A stretch of DNA of 64,000 nt from Halopenitus persicus (GTDB taxonomy: Archaea; Halobacteriota; Halobacteria; Halobacteriales; Haloferacaceae): the NCBI RefSeq assembly GCF_900107205.1, contig NZ_FNPC01000003.1:248001-312000 (forward strand), given 5' to 3'. The notes under the pieces were generated by a model. It did no database searches and was not told the DNA's origin. It was given only the letters and a program-made list of their open reading frames with translations. A program made the position numbers and the translations under genes. This document shows positions 41,957-51,239 of the stretch, piece by piece (within the stretch, counting starts at the first letter, position 1; every line of letters begins with the position of its first letter).

Positions 41957-44140
41957 ATGATCCGATTCCTGCCGCTCGTGGCGCTCGCCGCCGCGCTCGG
42001 CCTCCTGTTGGCCCCCGCGGTGAGCCGACGAGCGGGACTGTTCGTCTCCCGGCTCGCGCTGTCGCTGTTCGGGGACTACGTCGCCGACGAGAGCCCGCGC
42101 AAGCAGGACCAGCGCGAGCTGTTGCGGTCCGCGCACGCAAGCACCACGCACCGCGTCTACGCCTCGAAGACGCTGCTGTACGCCGGCGCCGCCGGGATCG
42201 CGGGCGGAATGCTCGGGATCTACGCGGCCGCCGGCTTGCTGTACGCTCTCGAGGTCGGCGCCGACCGGATCGAGGCGGCGCTGCCGACGGGGCTCGCGTT
42301 CCTCGCCGACCTCGCCCGGCTCTCGACGATCGGGGTCGGCGAGTTGTTTCTCCTGTTGGTGTTCTTCTCGGGGACGCTCGGCGCGACGCTGGCGCTCGGC
42401 GTCTACTACGCCCGGTGGTTCGTGCTGGACCAGCGCGCACACGAGCGCGGGGCACGGATCGACGCGACGCTGCCGCGAACCGTCGCGTTCGTCTACGCGC
42501 TGTCCCGCTCCGGAATGACGTTCCCGACGGTGATGAACACCCTCGCGGAGAACGAGGACGTCTACGGCGAGGCGGCGACCGAACTCGGCGTCGCCGTGCG
42601 TGATATGAACACCTTCGGAACCGACGTCCTGACGGCGCTGCGGCGCGTCGCCCACCACACGCCCAGCGAGAACCTCGAGGAGTTCGCCGAGAATCTGGCG
42701 TCCGTGCTCGGGTCGGGACGGTCGATCTCGGAGTTCCTCAACGACCAGTACGATCGCTACCAGGAGGAGTCGGAGGCCCAACAGGAGCAGTACCTCGAGC
42801 TCCTGTCGACGTTCGCGGAGGCGTACGTCACGGTGTTGGTCGCGGGGCCGCTCTTCTTCATCACGATCCTCGTCGTCGTCGGGCTCGTCATTCAGGACAC
42901 CGTCCCCATCCTCCGGATCGTCGTCTATGCGGGAGTCCCACTCGCCAGCGCCGGCTTCATCGTCTACGTCGATAGCGTGACGCAGCCGGTCGACGACTCG
43001 ACGACGGCCGCGGTCGGTTCCGACGAGAGGGACGACTCGGCCGACGTTCCCGCCGACGCGACCGACGCCGACGAAACCGTCGACCCGACGGCCCGTCCGA
43101 TCGGAACCCGACCCGACGGCGGACCGGCTTCCCCCGCCGGGAACGCCGGTGACGGGAACGCCGGCGACCGGTGGCGAGCGGACCGGGAACGGCTCGCGCA
43201 GTACGACCGGCTCCAGCGCCTCCTCGGCTGGGCCCGCCGACCGACGCGGCTGCTGTTGTGGCGGCCACACACCTCGCTGGCCGTGACCCTCCCGCTCGCC
43301 GCCGTCTGGATCTGGTCGACGGCGACCCCGATCCCCACCGCGTCGATCGACGCGCTGGTACGCGCGGTCGACGACGCCCTGGTACAGTCGACGATCCTCG
43401 TCCTCGCGGTCTATGCCGCGTTATACGAGATCCAGAGCCGGCGGACCGCCCGGATCGAGGCGTCCGTGCCGGACTTTCTCGACCGGCTCGCGTCGATCAA
43501 CGAGGCCGGGATGACGGTCGTCGAGAGCCTCGACCGCGTTCGCCGGTCGGATCTCGACGACCTCACGCCGGAGCTCGAACGGACCTGGCGGGACGTCGAG
43601 TGGGGCGCGGACGTGGAGTCGGCGCTGTATCGGATGGAGCGGCGCATCAAGTCGCCGCTCGTCTCCCGGTCGGTCGCGTTGATCGTGAACGCGATGCAGG
43701 CCAGCGGCGACATCGCGCCGGTTCTCAACATCGCCGCCGACGAGGCGCGGGCGACTCGTCAGCTCCGGCGGGAGCGAAAGCAGGTGATGATGACCTACCT
43801 GATCGTGATCTACATTTCCTTTCTGGTCTTCCTCGGGATCATCGCCTCGCTGACGCTCGCGTTCATTCCGGCGATCGAGGGGGCCAACCTCTCGGGAGCG
43901 ACCGCGGGGATGGGCGGCGGCGTCGCGAGCGGCGTCGGCGGCGGGATCACCGACGGGCTCGGGGAGGCGAACGTCGACGGGTACGAGTTGATATTCTATC
44001 ACGCGGCGGTCATTCAGGGCGTCTGTTCGGGACTGATCGCGGGCCAGCTCGGCGAGGGCGACCTCCGCGATGGGGTCAAACACGCGGTCATCCTGCTCGT
44101 GGTGACCTACGTTGCCGCGGTCGCGATCGGCCTGATCTAG
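41957..44140 (+). CDS. Type IV pilus platform protein with two T2SSF domains (PilC/TadC-like)
   Basis: 727 residues. Two type II secretion F domains are visible: the first around residues 170-340 (TVAFVYALSRSGMTFPTVMNTLAEN and LGSGRSISEFLNDQY), the second around 510-700 (FLDRLASINEAGMTVVESLDRV, MQASGDIAPVLNIAADEAR). Membrane helices lie near 1-20, 70-100, 115-145, 295-340, 430-490, 610-640 and 670-727. A polar acidic linker (about 345-420) joins the halves. It sits in the cytoplasmic membrane and couples the ATPase encoded upstream to pilin polymerisation. The spacing and same-strand order indicate an operon. Confidence 0.88.
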   Translation: MIRFLPLVALAAALGLLLAPAVSRRAGLFVSRLALSLFGDYVADESPRKQDQRELLRSAHASTTHRVYASKTLLYAGAAGIAGGMLGIYAAAGLLYALEVGADRIEAALPTGLAFLADLARLSTIGVGELFLLLVFFSGTLGATLALGVYYARWFVLDQRAHERGARIDATLPRTVAFVYALSRSGMTFPTVMNTLAENEDVYGEAATELGVAVRDMNTFGTDVLTALRRVAHHTPSENLEEFAENLASVLGSGRSISEFLNDQYDRYQEESEAQQEQYLELLSTFAEAYVTVLVAGPLFFITILVVVGLVIQDTVPILRIVVYAGVPLASAGFIVYVDSVTQPVDDSTTAAVGSDERDDSADVPADATDADETVDPTARPIGTRPDGGPASPAGNAGDGNAGDRWRADRERLAQYDRLQRLLGWARRPTRLLLWRPHTSLAVTLPLAAVWIWSTATPIPTASIDALVRAVDDALVQSTILVLAVYAALYEIQSRRTARIEASVPDFLDRLASINEAGMTVVESLDRVRRSDLDDLTPELERTWRDVEWGADVESALYRMERRIKSPLVSRSVALIVNAMQASGDIAPVLNIAADEARATRQLRRERKQVMMTYLIVIYISFLVFLGIIASLTLAFIPAIEGANLSGATAGMGGGVASGVGGGITDGLGEANVDGYELIFYHAAVIQGVCSGLIAGQLGEGDLRDGVKHAVILLVVTYVAAVAIGLI

Positions 44141-44235
44141 CCTCGACCGTCCGCGCTCGGCACGGCGGCGGACGCACGCCGGACGTCGGCCCGAGTCGCG
44201 TGGGTTTTTGGGGGACGAACCCGAACGCGACCGCA

Positions 44236-44559
44236 ATGGCAGTTCGTCCCCCGAGCAACGACGCCGACGAACCGGACGCGATCGAGTTCGGGATCGCGGC
44301 GCTCGACGCCCGCCTGGAGGAATCCGACGTCGAGTTTCCGGCGACCCAACGGGAGGTGCTCGAAGGGCTCTCCTCGACGGCGATCCCGTACGATGCATCC
44401 GGACGCACCCTCGATCTCGGGGAGGCGTTCGATCGCGTCACGCGGGAGAGCTTCGAGACGCGTGCCGAGCTGATGAACGCGGTCCATCCCGTCTTCGAGG
44501 AACGTCGCCGTCAAGGCGGGTCGGTGTTCGACCGGCTCCGCGAGGCGCTCCCGTTCTGA
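44236..44559 (+). CDS. Small acidic haloarchaeal protein (possibly DUF5789)
   Basis: 107 residues from the ATG at 44236; a TTTTTGG box lies about 30 bases upstream, consistent with a leaderless start. The sequence DAIEFGIAALDARLEESDVEFPATQREVLEGL, then ETRAELMNAVHPVFEERRR, has the outline of the DUF5789 family of small haloarchaeal proteins, but I am not certain. It has no membrane segment. It follows the pilus genes by 95 bases but has its own promoter-like box, so a functional link is not implied. Confidence 0.65.
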   Translation: MAVRPPSNDADEPDAIEFGIAALDARLEESDVEFPATQREVLEGLSSTAIPYDASGRTLDLGEAFDRVTRESFETRAELMNAVHPVFEERRRQGGSVFDRLREALPF

Positions 44560-44666
44560 GACGCCCCATTCGTTTCCCGTTCGTTTCAAGCGGACGTCGC
44601 CGTCGTGGGCGGTGCCGTCGTGAAACGACGTCCGTGGAGCGCGGTTTCGCGACGCTCCGCCGATCA

Positions 44667-45572
44667 TCAGTCCCCGTCGCCGAGCCGCTCCCGGTGGAGC
44701 GTCAGTATCATATCCGCCAGGAAGCCGAACATCAAAAGCTGGATCCCGAGCAGGATCCCCGCCGCGGAAACGATCGCCAGGATCTCGTGTCCGATGCCGT
44801 GAGCGATCCAGTCGTAGAGCACGTAGATCGCCACCAGGATCCCGCCGATCGTCGCGATCGTTCCGACGCTTCCGAAGTAGAACAGGGGGTTGTTCGTCTT
44901 CGCCTTTCGGTACAGCTCCAGAAAGATGATTCCCCCGTCACGGATCGGATGGAGATTGGTGTCGGACCCCTCCGGTCGGGGGCGGTACGTGATCGGAACG
45001 ACCTCGACGGTGAGGTCGCGTTTGACGCACTCGACGGCCATCTCGGTCTCGATGCCGAACCCCTCGGCGGCAAGCGAGAGTGCCTCGAACGACTCCCGCG
45101 TGAACGCACGGTAGCCGGAGAGGATGTCCCGATAGTCCTGTCCGTGGATCCGGGCGAACGCCCGGTTTATCAGTCGGTTGCCGATCCGGTTGAGTCGCGT
45201 CATCGCGCCGGGGCGTATGTCCGCGAATCGGTCGCCGATGACGTGGTCGGCCCGCCCGTCCCGGAGCGGCTCGAGCATCGCCGGTGCGTCCGCGGCGTCG
45301 TAGGTCGCGTCCGCGTCCGCGAGCAACACGAACTCGGCGTCGATGTGGTCCCGGACCGCCTCACGAACGGCCTGTCCCTTCCCCTCGCCGGACTGTTCGA
45401 TCACCCGAGCGCCCGCCTCGGCGGCGAGCCGTTGCGTCCCGTCGGTCGACCCGCCGTCGACGACGAGGACGTTCTCGAACCCCTCCTCACGGTAGGCGGC
45501 GACGACGTCCTCGATCGTGGCGGCTTCGTCCATCGTCGGCAGAAGCACACACACGTCGGACGGTCCGGCCAT
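44667..45572 (-). CDS. aglJ: N-glycosylation glycosyltransferase AglJ
   Basis: 301 residues from the ATG at 45572, with a minus-strand ACTTAACC box (45597-45604) centred 28 bases upstream. In-frame sequence beyond it is Arg-rich and non-coding in character. The N-terminal domain is a GT-A family 2 transferase: CVLLPTMDEAATIEDVV, VVDGGSTDGT, LLADADATYD (the metal/nucleotide site) and ILSGYRAFTRESFEAL. Two C-terminal membrane helices (about 230-285) anchor it. In Haloferax, AglJ adds the first hexose to dolichol phosphate in S-layer glycoprotein N-glycosylation; the same role is expected here, likely acting on the surface proteins of this strain. Confidence 0.88.
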   Translation of the reverse strand: MAGPSDVCVLLPTMDEAATIEDVVAAYREEGFENVLVVDGGSTDGTQRLAAEAGARVIEQSGEGKGQAVREAVRDHIDAEFVLLADADATYDAADAPAMLEPLRDGRADHVIGDRFADIRPGAMTRLNRIGNRLINRAFARIHGQDYRDILSGYRAFTRESFEALSLAAEGFGIETEMAVECVKRDLTVEVVPITYRPRPEGSDTNLHPIRDGGIIFLELYRKAKTNNPLFYFGSVGTIATIGGILVAIYVLYDWIAHGIGHEILAIVSAAGILLGIQLLMFGFLADMILTLHRERLGDGD

Positions 45573-45736
45573 CGTCGAGTCGTGGTTCGCGTGACCGGTT
45601 AAGTATGGGGGTTTGGAACTCACCGTGGCGGGTTGCGGTTCATCTTCCCATCCACCGATCGCGTCGACGCAGGCGGGAACGAGGGAGCGCTCCCGACACA
45701 CAACCACTATACGCGACGCTCGACTAGCGGGGCGTA

Positions 45737-47554
45737 ATGCCCGACACGCCCGAGAAGCCGGACGATCGACCCGACGGATCGTCCGGCGACCCGTCACCGT
45801 CCGCGTCCGTCCGTGAGCCGGACGTCGGGGACGGCGCCGACGCGGGCCAGCCACGCGGTTCCACGACGACCGCCGACGGCGACGCCGAACCCGGATCGGT
45901 GACCGTGGTCGGCACGGCTCACGTCTCCAGCGAGAGCGTGACCGAGGTCGAGGAGACGATCGAACGCGAGCGACCGGACGTCGTCGCCGTCGAGCTCGAC
46001 GAGGGACGGTACCGACAGCTCCAGGGCGAAACGCCCGACGACCTGGACGCGAGCGACCTCCTCAAGGGGAACACCGTCTTCCAGTTCCTCGCCTACTGGA
46101 TGCTGTCGTACGTCCAGACCCAGCTCGGCGAGCGGTTCGACATCGAACCCGGCGCGGACATGCTGGCGGCCGTCGAGACCGCGCAGTCGCTGGGGATCGA
46201 CGTCGCCCTCGTCGACCGGGACATTCAGACGACGATGCAGCGGTTCTGGGCCCGAATGACGATCGCCGAGAAGCTCCGGATGGTCGGCGGTCTCGCGTTC
46301 GGCGTGACGGACTCCCGGATCGTCGGGATCCTCGTCGGCCTCTTCGTGGGGTTGCTGGTCGGCCCCGCCATCGGCCTGTTCGGCGGGTCGATCGGGGTCA
46401 CCGACGCCGTCCTGCTCCGGGTTGCCGGCGGTGCCCTCGTCGGCGGCGTGGTCGCGTATCTGGTCGACGCCCTCGGATCCGGAGCGCTGGAGCCGGAATC
46501 ACGCCTCGTCGCCGCGCTGGGCGCCGGGCTGGCGGCCGCGGGGGCCGTCGCGGCTACGGGCGCCCTCGACGGCGTCCTGACCGCGTGGCTCGGTCCGTTC
46601 ACGATCCGCGCGATCGGCAGCCTCGGGCTCGGCCTGATCGGGGGCGTGACGCTGGGCCTGTTCGCCGCCGGCGTGCTCAGCCTGTTCGGCGGCCTCGAGC
46701 CGACCGATGAAGGCGGGATCGAGGAGCTGGAGCTCTCCGAGCTGACCGACGCCGACGCCGTCACGATGATGATGGAGGAGTTCCGACAGTTCTCCCCGGG
46801 CGGCGCGGAGGCGCTCATCGACGAGCGGGACGCCTACATCGCCCATCGACTCGTCGCGCTGCGGGACCGCGGGTTCGATGTCGTCGCCGTCGTCGGCGCG
46901 GGTCACCGGCAGGGGATCGAGTCGTACCTCGAGAACCCCGCGACGTTGCCGCCGGCAGCGGACCTCGTCGGGACCGAGCGGGCACGAAACCACCGGATTC
47001 CGTGGGGGACGATCCTCGGCTACGCGATCTCGATCGCCTTCATCGGCTTCTTCGTCCTGCTGGCGATGGCGGGAGTCGGCAACGAGTTCCTCCTCCGACT
47101 GTTCGCGGCGTGGTTCGCGATCAACGCCGTCTTCGCGTTCGCGTTCGCGAAGATCGCCGGCGCCCGGTGGACGTCCGCCGGCGTCGGCGGCGCGGTCGCG
47201 TGGATGACCTCGATCAACCCGATGCTCGCGCCGGGCTGGTTCGCCGGCTGGGTGGAGCTGCGAAGCCTCTCGGTCAACGTGAGCGACGTCGCCACGCTGA
47301 ACGAGCTGCTCTCCGATGAGACCAAACCCGTGCGGCAGATACTCGCCGAGATGTTCGAGGTGCCGCTCTTCCGGCTGATCATGGTGGTCGCGATGACCAA
47401 CGTCGGCAGCATCGTCGCCAGCTTCCTGTTCGCGACGTATCTTCTGCCGCTGTTCGGTGCCGAGATCGGCGGGATAGACGGCGTTTCACGGCTGATGCTC
47501 GAAGGGGCGCGAAACAGCGCGGACGCGATCTGGGGGGCGGTGACGGCGCAATGA
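45737..47554 (+). CDS. TraB/PrgY family membrane protein
   Basis: 605 residues. After an acidic, low-complexity N-terminus (about 1-50) comes the TraB domain, with VVGTAHVSSESVTEVEETI, PDVVAVELDEGRYRQL and, after a first set of membrane helices, VVAVVGAGHRQGIESYLEN. The domain is interrupted by hydrophobic helices (about 195-325), and about five more helices follow (420-600). TraB/PrgY proteins resemble membrane metalloproteases (TIKI-like), and PrgY inhibits pheromone activity in enterococci, but the archaeal role is unknown. It overlaps the M50 protease gene by 4 bases (ATGA). An ACTATACG box at 45706-45713 lies 27 bases upstream. Confidence 0.85.
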   Translation: MPDTPEKPDDRPDGSSGDPSPSASVREPDVGDGADAGQPRGSTTTADGDAEPGSVTVVGTAHVSSESVTEVEETIERERPDVVAVELDEGRYRQLQGETPDDLDASDLLKGNTVFQFLAYWMLSYVQTQLGERFDIEPGADMLAAVETAQSLGIDVALVDRDIQTTMQRFWARMTIAEKLRMVGGLAFGVTDSRIVGILVGLFVGLLVGPAIGLFGGSIGVTDAVLLRVAGGALVGGVVAYLVDALGSGALEPESRLVAALGAGLAAAGAVAATGALDGVLTAWLGPFTIRAIGSLGLGLIGGVTLGLFAAGVLSLFGGLEPTDEGGIEELELSELTDADAVTMMMEEFRQFSPGGAEALIDERDAYIAHRLVALRDRGFDVVAVVGAGHRQGIESYLENPATLPPAADLVGTERARNHRIPWGTILGYAISIAFIGFFVLLAMAGVGNEFLLRLFAAWFAINAVFAFAFAKIAGARWTSAGVGGAVAWMTSINPMLAPGWFAGWVELRSLSVNVSDVATLNELLSDETKPVRQILAEMFEVPLFRLIMVVAMTNVGSIVASFLFATYLLPLFGAEIGGIDGVSRLMLEGARNSADAIWGAVTAQ

Positions 47555-48219
47555 GTCGGCGACACGGCGGCCGCGGCGTCGCGATCGGCGGCCTCCAGTT
47601 CAGCCGCACCGAACTGCGGGATCTGCTCGTCGCCTGGCTCGCGCTCGGCGTCGCGTTCGCCGTCTTCTTCGAGGGCGGGGCGGGAGCGATCGCCGCGCTG
47701 CTGTCCCCGGTCGGCATCGTGTTGGTGGGAATCAGTCTGGCGACGGCCGGCGTCGCGTTCCTCCTCCACGAGGTCGCCCATAAGGTCGTCGCGGTCCACT
47801 ATGACCAGATCGCCGAGTTCCGAGCCGACCACGGGATGTTGTTCCTCGCGGTGATGTCGGCGTTCCTCGGATTCATCTTCGCCGCGCCCGGCGCGGTCCA
47901 CCACCGGGGGCGGCTGACGCCGCGGGAACACGGCCACATCGCGCTGGCGGGCCCCGCGGTGAACCTCGGCCTCAGCGTGCTCTTCGCGCCGGTTCTCGTG
48001 GTCGGATTCGCGACGCAGTCCACGATCGTCTCGGTGCTCGGCGCGCGCGGCGTCGCGATCAACCTCTTTCTCGCGGCGTTCAACCTGATCCCGTACGGTC
48101 CCCTCGACGGGAAGACCGTGATCGGCTGGAGCAAGCCGGTCTGGGCCGCCTGTTTCGTCGTCTCGGCGGTCGCGACGGCCGGGTTCCTGTTCAGCGGTGT
48201 CGGCGTGTACGCGTTCTGA
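47551..48219 (+). CDS. Site-2-protease-like (M50) intramembrane metalloprotease
   Basis: 222 residues, multiple membrane helices. The zinc site HEVAH (residues 73-77) lies in the third helix, and the third ligand is the aspartate in LIPYGPLDGKTV near residue 180; together they match the HExxH and NxxPxxxLDG motifs of family M50. Members cleave membrane-bound substrates. The gene overlaps the TraB-like gene by 4 bases, so both products probably act together in the membrane. Confidence 0.88.
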   Translation: MSRRHGGRGVAIGGLQFSRTELRDLLVAWLALGVAFAVFFEGGAGAIAALLSPVGIVLVGISLATAGVAFLLHEVAHKVVAVHYDQIAEFRADHGMLFLAVMSAFLGFIFAAPGAVHHRGRLTPREHGHIALAGPAVNLGLSVLFAPVLVVGFATQSTIVSVLGARGVAINLFLAAFNLIPYGPLDGKTVIGWSKPVWAACFVVSAVATAGFLFSGVGVYAF

Positions 48220-48319
48220 ACCCCGTTCTCGCTGCGTTCAGCGGTCGTTGCCGGCCCTGATCGACCGCCGTCGATCGACAAGCGGTGTGCTTTTGGACCG
48301 CCGAACCGGCTGCACGAGT

Positions 48320-49354
48320 ATGACCGAGGACGGGGACTCCGGATCGGACGCCGCCGGTGACGGCGGAGACGACGGACGTGATGGAGACAATGGAGACGCG
48401 GAGCTCACCTACGCGGAGTCGGGCGTCGACATCGACGCGAGCGAGGCCGCGACGGCGGCGCTCATCGGCGCCGTCGGCGATTCAGAGGGCGATTACGCCG
48501 GCCTGCTCGACATCGGCGACCGCTATCTCGCGCTCGCGACGGACGGTGTCGGAACGAAGCTGCTCGTCGCCGAGGCGCTGGGCGACTACTCGACGATCGG
48601 CATCGACTGCATCGCGATGAACGTCAACGACCTCGTGGCGGCCGGGGTTCGGCCGGTCGCGTTCGTCGATTACCTCGCCGTCGAGGACCCCGACGAGACC
48701 GTCTCCGAGCAGGTCGGGCAGGGACTCGACCGGGGCGCCGACCGCGCCGACATCGAGCTGGTCGGCGGCGAGACGGCGGTGATGCCCGAGGTGATCCGCG
48801 GGCTCGACCTCGCGGGCACCTGTGCCGGCCTCGCTCGGTCCGACGCCGTCTTCGATGGGATAGCTGAGCCGGGCGACGCGCTGGTCGGGTGGCCCTCGTC
48901 GGGGATCCACTCGAACGGACTGACGCTCGCCCGGACGGCGGCGACCCGGAACCACGAGTACGCCGATCCGTATCCATACGACGGCTACGAGACGGTCGGC
49001 GAGGCGCTGTTGGAGCCGACCCGGATCTACACGGACCTCCTCGATCCGCTCCGCGAGCACGGGGTTCGCGGCGCGGCCCACGTGACGGGCGGCGGCTGGA
49101 CCAACCTCGAGCGGCTCGGCGAGCACCGATACGTGATCGAGGATCCCTACCCCGCCCAGTCGGTCTTCGAGTTCGTGCAGGAGGAGGGGAACGTCTCCGA
49201 GGAGGAGATGCACCGGACGTTCAATATGGGCACGGGGTTCGTCGCCGCCGTCGACGCCGATCGGGCGTCGGCGCTCGCCGACGCGAGCGACGGGCGCGTG
49301 ATCGGTCACGTCGAAGAAGGTGACGCAGTCGCGATCCGGGGACTGGAGTTGTAG
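48320..49354 (+). CDS. purM: Phosphoribosylformylglycinamidine cyclo-ligase
   Basis: 344 residues from the ATG at 48320. After an acidic 30-residue extension comes the PurM fold: LTYAESGVDI, ATDGVGTKLLVAEA, GIDCIAMNVNDLVAAGVRPV, VGGETAVMPEV, GWPSSGIHSNGLTLAR and HVTGGGWTNLERL. It converts FGAM to AIR with ATP in purine synthesis. All nucleotide-binding motifs are intact. A CTTTTGGA box lies about 30 bases upstream. It is a single-gene unit. Confidence 0.94.
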   Translation: MTEDGDSGSDAAGDGGDDGRDGDNGDAELTYAESGVDIDASEAATAALIGAVGDSEGDYAGLLDIGDRYLALATDGVGTKLLVAEALGDYSTIGIDCIAMNVNDLVAAGVRPVAFVDYLAVEDPDETVSEQVGQGLDRGADRADIELVGGETAVMPEVIRGLDLAGTCAGLARSDAVFDGIAEPGDALVGWPSSGIHSNGLTLARTAATRNHEYADPYPYDGYETVGEALLEPTRIYTDLLDPLREHGVRGAAHVTGGGWTNLERLGEHRYVIEDPYPAQSVFEFVQEEGNVSEEEMHRTFNMGTGFVAAVDADRASALADASDGRVIGHVEEGDAVAIRGLEL

Positions 49355-49593
49355 CGCGGACCGGACGTATCGCGCACCGGGATCGATGACGCAGAACGGA
49401 GACGGTCCTCCGGCGATGGATGGCGAGCAGGGGACGCGTCGCGTGGATCCACCCCGGCGCGTACCGCACCCGCCCGGACCGGGAGTGGACGGTTCTCAGC
49501 ACATACGGGCGCTGGTTCGATATCCGGTTTAAAATCGAGGGAGAGGTGGATCGGCGACCGGCGAGTCGATCCGTTCGGGATCGGTCGGATGAC

Positions 49594-50133
49594 CTAGGAC
49601 AGATGCGCGGCGATGTCCGCCTCGGTGATGATCCCGACGGTCTCGCCCCCGTCGGTGACCATCACGGCCTTGTAGTGGTCCAGGAGGTTGCGCAGCTCGT
49701 CGACGGTCGCCTCGGGCGCGACGGTCGGGAACGACTCGCTCATCACCTCGCTGACGGGGAGCTCGCCGACGTTCTCGCCGGCGTGGACGATGTCGCCCTG
49801 GCTGATCGAGCCGACCGGAACGCCGTTCTGGAGGACGGGGAGCTGTGAGTACGCCTCCCGCTCCATCAGCGCGACCGCCTCCCCGGCGGCGTCGTCCGGC
49901 GCGACGCTGATGACGGTCTCGTGCATCAGATCGCGAGCCCTGACGACCTCGCCTTCGGCCTCCTCGAGGGCGTTGACGATCCGACGGAGCGTCGAGAGCC
50001 GCGGGTCGACGTCGCCCCCCTCGATCCGGGCGATGAGCGGCTGTGAGACGCCGGCAGCCTCCGCGAGGGCGCTCTGGGTCAATCCCAGCGCGTTGCGGCG
50101 CTCCCGGAGGTCCTGTGGCGTGGGTAGGTCCAT
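49594..50133 (-). CDS. XRE-type helix-turn-helix regulator with two CBS domains
   Basis: 179 residues. The N-terminal part (LRERRNALGLTQSALAEAAGVSQPLIARIEGGDVDPRLSTLRRIVNAL) is a canonical XRE helix-turn-helix. Two CBS domains follow (about 65-120 and 124-179), with MHETVISVAPDDAAGEAVALM and VGIITEADIAAHL. CBS pairs bind adenine nucleotides, so this is likely a DNA-binding regulator sensing energy or nucleotide state. It is conserved in archaea. It stands alone between convergent and same-strand neighbours. Confidence 0.88.
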   Translation of the reverse strand: MDLPTPQDLRERRNALGLTQSALAEAAGVSQPLIARIEGGDVDPRLSTLRRIVNALEEAEGEVVRARDLMHETVISVAPDDAAGEAVALMEREAYSQLPVLQNGVPVGSISQGDIVHAGENVGELPVSEVMSESFPTVAPEATVDELRNLLDHYKAVMVTDGGETVGIITEADIAAHLS

Positions 50134-50237
50134 ACGGGGGATAACTATGGGTTATACGAAAAGGTTTCGGCGGCGGTCGATCTCGCCCGCAGGACGGGAA
50201 GAGATCGGATCGGTCGGCGAAGACGCGGGATCGACCG

Positions 50238-50273
50238 GCAGCGCCGGTTCGGCCTGCAGCGTCGGTTCGGCCG
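50238..50273. repeat. 18-base imperfect tandem duplication
   Basis: GCAGCGCCGGTTCGGCCT at 50238-50255 is followed by GCAGCGTCGGTTCGGCCG at 50256-50273, differing at two bases. It lies just downstream of the UPF0212 stop on that gene's strand. Confidence 0.75.
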
Positions 50274-50274
50274 G

Positions 50275-50634
50275 CTATTCGTCCTCGTCGGCCTCGGTCT
50301 CGACGATCTCGATGACCTCGAGGGGGACGTCGCGGAGCGCGCCGCCGACCTCGCTTTTGGCGATCCGGGAGGCGTGCTCCTCGCTGTCCGCGTTGAAGAT
50401 CTCGATCTCCAACAGGAGGCCGACGAGCGCGGTCCCGGCGGCGATGAACGCGGAGTCGAAGGGCTCGCCGCAGGCGGGACACGGTGTCGCGCCGACTTCG
50501 ACCTCGACGTACTGCTTGTCGGTCTCGTTGAGCCGCTTGCCGGCCTCGCTGACCGCGACGCCGATGGCGTCATCGATGTCCTCGACGTCACGAACCAACC
50601 AGGCGGCCTCCATCGCGACCAGGTAGTTGCTCAT
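50275..50634 (-). CDS. UPF0212 (DUF555) family protein
   Basis: 119 residues from the ATG at 50634; sequence upstream to 50808 is not haloarchaeal protein in character. It matches the UPF0212/DUF555 family: YLVAMEAAWLVRDVEDIDDAIGVAVSEAGKRLN, then TPCPACGEPFDSAFIAAGTALVGL with a single CPxC metal-type motif, then a helical acidic C-terminus. It is conserved in archaea but has no known function; a zinc-binding role via that CPxC pair and a partner is conceivable. It is an isolated gene. Confidence 0.85.
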   Translation of the reverse strand: MSNYLVAMEAAWLVRDVEDIDDAIGVAVSEAGKRLNETDKQYVEVEVGATPCPACGEPFDSAFIAAGTALVGLLLEIEIFNADSEEHASRIAKSEVGGALRDVPLEVIEIVETEADEDE

Positions 50635-50930
50635 ACGTTGGGGTGGGGGCGGGAACACACGTGCTTTGCGGTTTGGCGTCGCCACGCCGTCGTCGGTCGG
50701 GCGCACGCCGGCGTCCCGATCGATAGGCGCACGACCCGTAGCGCTTTGCCATAAGTTATGCGAATGGTTCGGGAGACCCAACCGTTGTATCGGGATGGAT
50801 CCGGCCACGGTACGATCGTGTGGCTGCCACGGCGGACCCGATGTCTGATCGCCTGACTGCGGCCGGATACAACTCTCCCTCCGGTGAGAAAGTTTATATA
50901 TGACCTCCGTCTCGCTGGGAGCGAAGATCG
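50635..50930. other. 296-base spacer with divergent promoters
   Basis: Lies between divergent UPF0212 and the 57-residue ORF. It contains a strong plus-strand TATA box AGTTTATATA (50891-50900), and on the minus strand a CATAACTTAT stretch (about 50750-50762) that may be the UPF0212 promoter. Nothing else recognisable. Confidence 0.65.
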
Positions 50931-51104
50931 ATGCTCAGCCGCACCCGACACGCCGTCCGATTCGGCCTCCACCAGCTCACCGTCACCCTCGGAATCGCCC
51001 TGTTCCCGATCGTGCTCGCGGCCCGCCGGGCCGGGATCCCGATTCCGCTCCCGATCGGCCGACTCGTCCGAGCGACCGGTGCGGCCGCCGAGACCGCCGA
51101 GTGA
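50931..51104 (+). CDS. Small 57-residue ORF upstream of psmB
   Basis: ATG at 50931 to TGA at 51102-51104, 57 residues. It is basic at the N-terminus (MLSRTRHAVRFGLHQ) with one hydrophobic helix (TVTLGIALFPIVLAA, about residues 17-31), so it is probably a single-span or peripheral membrane protein. A clear TATA box (AGTTTATATA) is centred about 35 bases upstream, which is strong support for transcription. I know no family for it. psmB follows 136 bases later but has its own TATA-like box (51207-51214), so the ORF may be independent. Confidence 0.6.
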   Translation: MLSRTRHAVRFGLHQLTVTLGIALFPIVLAARRAGIPIPLPIGRLVRATGAAAETAE

Positions 51105-51239
51105 CCGCGGCCGACTGACGGCACCGGCGACGATCGCTTTCTTCCCGTCGTCGCTGGCTTGGCGACCGTCCCGGTCCGCCGCGACCCGCCGGGGACCGAA
51201 GGGTTGCCTTTATCAGCGCCCGTGGCGAACCGGAACGTA

